A DNA stretch of 64,000 bases from positions 1-64,000 of the IMG/VR virus record IMGVR_UViG_3300007760_000743; one strand, written 5' to 3'. The stretch's first letter is position 1; the number at the start of each line of letters is the position of its first letter. Under the pieces are notes generated by a model, which was not told the origin of the DNA, ran no database searches, and was given only the letters and a program-made list of their open reading frames with translations. This stretch comes from a virus. Below are positions 60,791 to 64,000 of the stretch, in pieces. A program made the translations under genes and the position numbers.

Positions 60791-61530
60791 ATTTTTTTGA
60801 TTTTTCCGTTTTCAAATTTTAATCTTATACCATTGGATATAAAAATTCCATTTATTCTGTTAGAAATAAGCTCTGTCTTAAAACCTAAAATTTGATACCT
60901 ATGACTTGACACCTTTGGTATATTAATGTTCAGATTGAATAGATCAATTTCAATATCTTCTTCAATTAAATCTTCAATTATATCAGTTTCCATTTTAACA
61001 TTACAAATTCCATCACCAAATTGTCTTTTAATATAATCATTACCAATTTTTTCAGGTTGATAATAAGTCTTATCTATGTAATCACTATTAAATTTAAAAA
61101 TTTTTAATCGTATCGGATTTGGAATAATTCTTGCAAAATTTTTCCACTTATACATATGTTCCCATGTTTTAAAATCATATGCTCTAGTCCATATTTGTTC
61201 CCATACAACATAGTCAAATCCTTCCAAAGGATCATTACGCAGGTCATAAACAATATGATTAATTTTAGGGTAATATCTTTTTCCAATATTAACGCAAAGT
61301 TGACCTAAATCAGAATTTGTTACTTTTGCACCTAAGTTTCTAAGAGTATCGGCATTTCTGCCTACTCCTCCTGCTATTGTTAAAATTTTTTTATTATTAA
61401 AGTCGTAAGGCAACTTAGATATATTTTCAAACATTATTTTTTTCCGTAAACCTGAATTAGCGTCCCAAGTTGAGTTTCCTGCTCCCATAACAGGATCGTC
61501 ATTATTACCAAAACTTCTAAGGTGTATCAT
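60787..61530 (-). CDS. Methyltransferase-like protein, divergent
   Basis: 247 aa. KILTIAGGVGRNADTLRNLGAKVTNSDLG resembles SAM-binding motif I and the acidic end of strand 2 (Asp of SDLG). The HIVYDLRNDPLEGFDYVVWEQIW segment follows as in class I enzymes. The C-terminus differs from known families. Paired with the 290-aa gene downstream as a two-gene accessory unit. Confidence 0.55.
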   Translation of the reverse strand: MIHLRSFGNNDDPVMGAGNSTWDANSGLRKKIMFENISKLPYDFNNKKILTIAGGVGRNADTLRNLGAKVTNSDLGQLCVNIGKRYYPKINHIVYDLRNDPLEGFDYVVWEQIWTRAYDFKTWEHMYKWKNFARIIPNPIRLKIFKFNSDYIDKTYYQPEKIGNDYIKRQFGDGICNVKMETDIIEDLIEEDIEIDLFNLNINIPKVSSHRYQILGFKTELISNRINGIFISNGIRLKFENGKIKKI

Positions 61531-61552
61531 ACGTATAAAGTAATTATTTGTA

Positions 61553-62200
61553 TTATCTAAGGTGTAATTTTTTTACGTTCTTATATTCGTCGCCAGGTTT
61601 GACGTCTTTAGTGGTGTTTTGTTTGGTAATAATACCAACACCGGCGGCATCTTCTTTTTTGTATATGTTTTGAATTTTATCAATCAAAGGTGGCCAATTT
61701 TCTGCAATGACTTTGGCTTGAACTTCTGCCAATTTATAATCTTTTTTAATTATATTTTGAGCCATTTGTAATCCATGCATTAAAGAAGATTGAGCTTCAC
61801 CTAATGCTCTTGCTGGTGCAAATTGATCTACCTCTTCTTTTACTTGTTTGTGTTTAATGTATGCGTCAATAATTTTGTCATCCATATCGTGTAATGCTTT
61901 CCATTCTGGCATATCAACATATGGTTTTGCTATAGGATTGTTATGATCTTGTTCTATCGGTGCTTCATTAGTTTTATTTTTGCTTTTGTTATAAGAAGCC
62001 CAAGCAACTGCATATGGATTATCAACCTTGCCTTTTAATGCTTTAACTTGTTTTTCTCTGCCAGGAGGTGCTTTTTCGTTGGCTCTGTTGTTGCCTTTAT
62101 TTTTAAAGTCAAAACCCCCACCAGGTTTTCTAATTAAACCCATAGGTTTAATTGATTGGGGCATTATCAGCCATTCACCTATAATTTCATTAATTCTCAT
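61553..62200 (-). CDS. Late protein with capsid-targeting-like N-terminus, 215 aa
   Basis: MRINEIIGEW opening (Arg-x-x-Glu-Ile, IGE as possible protease site), then Gly/Lys/Asn-rich basic segment, KVDNPYAVAWASYNKSK, and helices (QSSLMHGLQMAQNIIKKDYKLAEVQAKV). Begins inside the end of the thioredoxin-like gene (11 bp). Probable head/internal protein. Confidence 0.6.
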   Translation of the reverse strand: MRINEIIGEWLIMPQSIKPMGLIRKPGGGFDFKNKGNNRANEKAPPGREKQVKALKGKVDNPYAVAWASYNKSKNKTNEAPIEQDHNNPIAKPYVDMPEWKALHDMDDKIIDAYIKHKQVKEEVDQFAPARALGEAQSSLMHGLQMAQNIIKKDYKLAEVQAKVIAENWPPLIDKIQNIYKKEDAAGVGIITKQNTTKDVKPGDEYKNVKKLHLR

Positions 62201-62570
62201 AATCTAATTTGTGTTCCTCAATAAAAATGTTAATTCTTATCATAAAATCGCCTTTGTCTCTATAACCAGTAAGTCTTGATAACTCTTTTTTACCATTCCA
62301 TATAATAAATGTTGGTGTTCCTCTAATATGTTTAATTCTGTTTTCAGCATATGCTTCTTTAAACCATTCAGGTTGTTTATATACATTAATTATGACTAAT
62401 GGAAGATACCTTGATTGTTCAGTATCGTTATAGTCTACTGCTACTTCGTTAATAAAATTTTGACAAATATTACAACCTGGATTGTGTGCCATTAACAATT
62501 GTAAGTGTTCTTTTGCATATATTGGAAAAGTAAATAATATAAAAAATAAAGTTAATAATAGTTTTTTCAT
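62190..62570 (-). CDS. Periplasmic thioredoxin-like protein
   Basis: 126 aa. Signal peptide: KK then a Leu/Phe-rich core and IYAK cleavage near residue 19-20. PGCNICQNF (Cys33/Cys36) is a CxxC redox site, and RGTPTFIIW carries the cis-Pro loop. It would act in the periplasm as a thiol reductase or oxidase. It sits among late structural genes with a GGAGATGG ribosome site. Phage exported thioredoxins are uncommon; it could affect host envelope proteins or virion disulfides. Confidence 0.75.
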   Translation of the reverse strand: MKKLLLTLFFILFTFPIYAKEHLQLLMAHNPGCNICQNFINEVAVDYNDTEQSRYLPLVIINVYKQPEWFKEAYAENRIKHIRGTPTFIIWNGKKELSRLTGYRDKGDFMIRINIFIEEHKLDYEN

Positions 62571-62828
62571 CTACCATCTCCATGGCAACATTGACATACC
62601 TACTAGATTAAAATACATCTCAATAAGGTAGATACATATTATCAACATAGATGTTTTGAATATAAATCTATATGGTTGAGGTAGACTATTCTGCCATCTA
62701 TTAAATCTACTACCTTGTACCTTTTCATGCATATTGGTTTTATCGGCTATTTTGTTTGCCCAGTAATTTGCAGATAATATGTTTGACAACATCTTAAAAG
62801 GCCATAATATAATTCTAAGTATTTTCAT
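62571..62828 (-). CDS. Small membrane protein, 85 aa
   Basis: One clear membrane segment at residues about 56-75 (FIFKTSMLIICIYLIEMYF); the amphipathic N-terminus (ILRIILWPFKMLSNIL) may lie on the membrane. Basic loop between. No family recognised. Overlaps the kinase-like gene by 4 bp at its start. Confidence 0.6.
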   Translation of the reverse strand: MKILRIILWPFKMLSNILSANYWANKIADKTNMHEKVQGSRFNRWQNSLPQPYRFIFKTSMLIICIYLIEMYFNLVGMSMLPWRW

Positions 62829-63433
62829 TGCAAAAATTTTCTAATGTCTTTTTCAACTTGTACTATTTGTTCAGGCATTGTGTCTTGTTCATCATCAGAA
62901 TTATTAATAATATGTACGTCATTAAACAAACGTTGAAATCTTCCTAAATTTTGTTCTATAACTTCAAAATTTTTATGTATAAGATCGTCAGGTAATTGAC
63001 GTTCTCTTTGTTTGTTTCTACGTAAAGCAGTTTGTAAATCAGTGTTGACAAAAACCATTGTTGTTTCATATCCTTTATCTTCTAATCCACTTTTTATTCT
63101 TTCAATAGTTTCATATACTCTACCTGTAGAATCTATTAGCAAACCTAATCCACTTTCGGTGTGTAATTGTTGTTGTTTAGCAACTAATTCTTTTGATCTT
63201 TGTCTTTGTTTTTCTCGTTCAGGTTCCTCTTCAGGAGGCATTTTCCATGATAAGTTTTTCTTTGTCATGAGACGTTTAAACCAAGTGTCCATGTTTACTT
63301 GTTTTAATCCTTGGAATACACCTGCTAATTTTCTAGCAACATATGTTTTACCTGCACCAGGAGAGCCAGCAAAAAATATTGCTTTATGTCTAAAAGGATC
63401 GTGTGGACCTTCTAGGATTTCATTTATTCGCAT
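62825..63433 (-). CDS. P-loop kinase-like protein with capsid-targeting-like N-terminus
   Basis: Start at the ATG at 63433; a frame extension upstream lacks this N-terminus. 202 aa. MRINEILEGP is a capsid-targeting-like start with ILE before Gly; FAGSPGAGKTYVARKL is Walker A; VNMDTWF and LLIDSTGRVYE follow as in polynucleotide-kinase or zeta-toxin-type P-loop proteins; LRRNKQRERQLPDD is an Arg-rich lid. AATAAATA lies seven bases upstream. Could be a kinase packaged in the head; substrate unknown. Confidence 0.65.
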   Translation of the reverse strand: MRINEILEGPHDPFRHKAIFFAGSPGAGKTYVARKLAGVFQGLKQVNMDTWFKRLMTKKNLSWKMPPEEEPEREKQRQRSKELVAKQQQLHTESGLGLLIDSTGRVYETIERIKSGLEDKGYETTMVFVNTDLQTALRRNKQRERQLPDDLIHKNFEVIEQNLGRFQRLFNDVHIINNSDDEQDTMPEQIVQVEKDIRKFLQ

Positions 63434-63440
63434 ATATGAA

Positions 63441-63448
63441 TATTTATT
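63441..63448 (-). promoter_or_regulatory. Late-type promoter AATAAATA, 7 nt before ATG
   Basis: On the minus strand AATAAATA overlaps the end of the radical SAM gene and lies seven bases before the ATG at 63433. Confidence 0.5.
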
Positions 63449-64000
63449 GAAATATCCAAGAGTGTAAAAATGGATCAACGTCTATTAGTTTTAAGTGTCT
63501 ATGCGAATCTTGTTCAGTAATTTCGTCTTTTAACGCATTATGTGATGATTTTACATATTTCGCTGTCGAGTATTTTTTGATTAGATAGTTTATTTCACTT
63601 CTGAATTGTGAAGCATAATAAACAGATACAGGAAATTTTAATAGTTTTTTAATATTATTAATGTATGTTTCTCTGTATTCCAATGGTACACTACATTCTA
63701 AAAAAATTTCGGGTTCATTTAAAATAGATATATTAATATGATTTGAATATTGCTTCATCCATGAGCAAGTTTCGTATAATTTGTGAGAAGTTAAATTACT
63801 TGCAACTAAATTAAATTGTAGAAAGTTTGCATTCTCACTTACAAATTTAACGTTTTGTTCAAATTCATCCCAACCTAAAGGATAACGTACATATGTACCA
63901 AGTATACCAACAGCATCACAAGAACAAATTATTGTTAAATTTTCAAATTTTTTAATTATTTCTTTCCATGGAGCAGGCAGTCTTTTTAGATTTGTGTTAA
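63444..64000 (-). CDS. Radical SAM protein of the same family, cut by right window edge
   Basis: The frame is open to the window end, so only the C-terminal ~185 residues are seen. NTNLKRLPAPW, then TIICSCDAVGILGTYVRYPLGWDEF correspond to the NTNLS..VSVE/D..EYIR...W block of the paralogs. The tail has DSHRHLKLIDVDPFL, matching the family end. The CxxxCxxC region lies outside. It would be the eleventh family member in the window. Confidence 0.8.
   Translation of the reverse strand, partial: NTNLKRLPAPWKEIIKKFENLTIICSCDAVGILGTYVRYPLGWDEFEQNVKFVSENANFLQFNLVASNLTSHKLYETCSWMKQYSNHINISILNEPEIFLECSVPLEYRETYINNIKKLLKFPVSVYYASQFRSEINYLIKKYSTAKYVKSSHNALKDEITEQDSHRHLKLIDVDPFLHSWIFQ

Noticed and set aside
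1-64000. CRISPR arrays, tRNA genes, insertion sequences
   Set aside because: No regularly spaced repeats, no cloverleaf-like sequence and no transposase were recognised on reading; a tRNA scan was not run.

Overview
The window looks like part of the genome of an AT-rich, T4-like marine myovirus, probably infecting a small-genome marine alphaproteobacterium such as SAR11; the host is inferred from base composition and gene content only. Phage hallmarks are a T4-type family B DNA polymerase (gp43), sliding clamp (gp45), RNase H/FEN-type 5'-3' exonuclease, a DsbA-like dsDNA-binding protein, large modular tail-fibre genes and T4-like late promoter motifs (NNTAAATA). Genes are densely packed with frequent ATGA, TAATG and longer overlaps. 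No gene-free stretch reaches 300 bases, and no tRNA, rRNA, CRISPR array or insertion sequence was recognised.

Layout. Bases 1-5,812 (+) carry tail-fibre/adhesin genes, including a glycine-rich protein ending in a Hint domain. Bases 5,867-19,914 (+) start at a consensus sigma70-type promoter and hold an accessory operon: glycosyltransferase-like proteins, five consecutive radical SAM proteins, an SGNH-like protein, a GNAT acetyltransferase and a carbamoyltransferase. Transcription converges at about 19.9 kb and everything beyond is on the minus strand. From low to high coordinate: a sugar cassette (epimerase, LmbE deacetylase, Gfo/Idh/MocA oxidoreductase, DegT aminotransferase; 19.9-23.5 kb); a MoxR ATPase/VWA metallopeptidase pair split by an inserted gene (25.3-28.3 kb); exonuclease and QueE; a tandem paralog pair; amidinotransferase, cupin, phosphoribosyltransferase, GMP reductase and FolE (32-40.6 kb); more radical SAM, GalE and glycosyltransferase genes plus peroxiredoxin; a QueD-like protein; a DpdA-like transglycosylase; then gp45, gp43 and DsbA (49-55.8 kb); and finally late genes (55.8-63.4 kb), several with T4-type capsid-targeting N-termini.

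How the genes may work together. FolE, a QueD-like protein, QueE and a TGT/DpdA-like enzyme suggest replacement of guanine in phage DNA by a 7-deazaguanine; no QueC is visible here. Eleven radical SAM genes of one family (the last cut by the right edge) sit among glycosyltransferases, sugar-nucleotide enzymes, a carbamoyltransferase and an acetyltransferase. I infer a large accessory chemistry programme acting on surface glycans, tail fibres or nucleotides; its substrate is unknown and this is the most likely undescribed system in the window.

Regulation. Two promoter classes (near-consensus -35/-10 with a 16-17 bp spacer, and the late-type NNTAAATA) repeatedly lie only 5-8 nt upstream of an ATG, which implies leaderless or nearly leaderless mRNAs for about fifteen genes. 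Other genes have ordinary Shine-Dalgarno sites.
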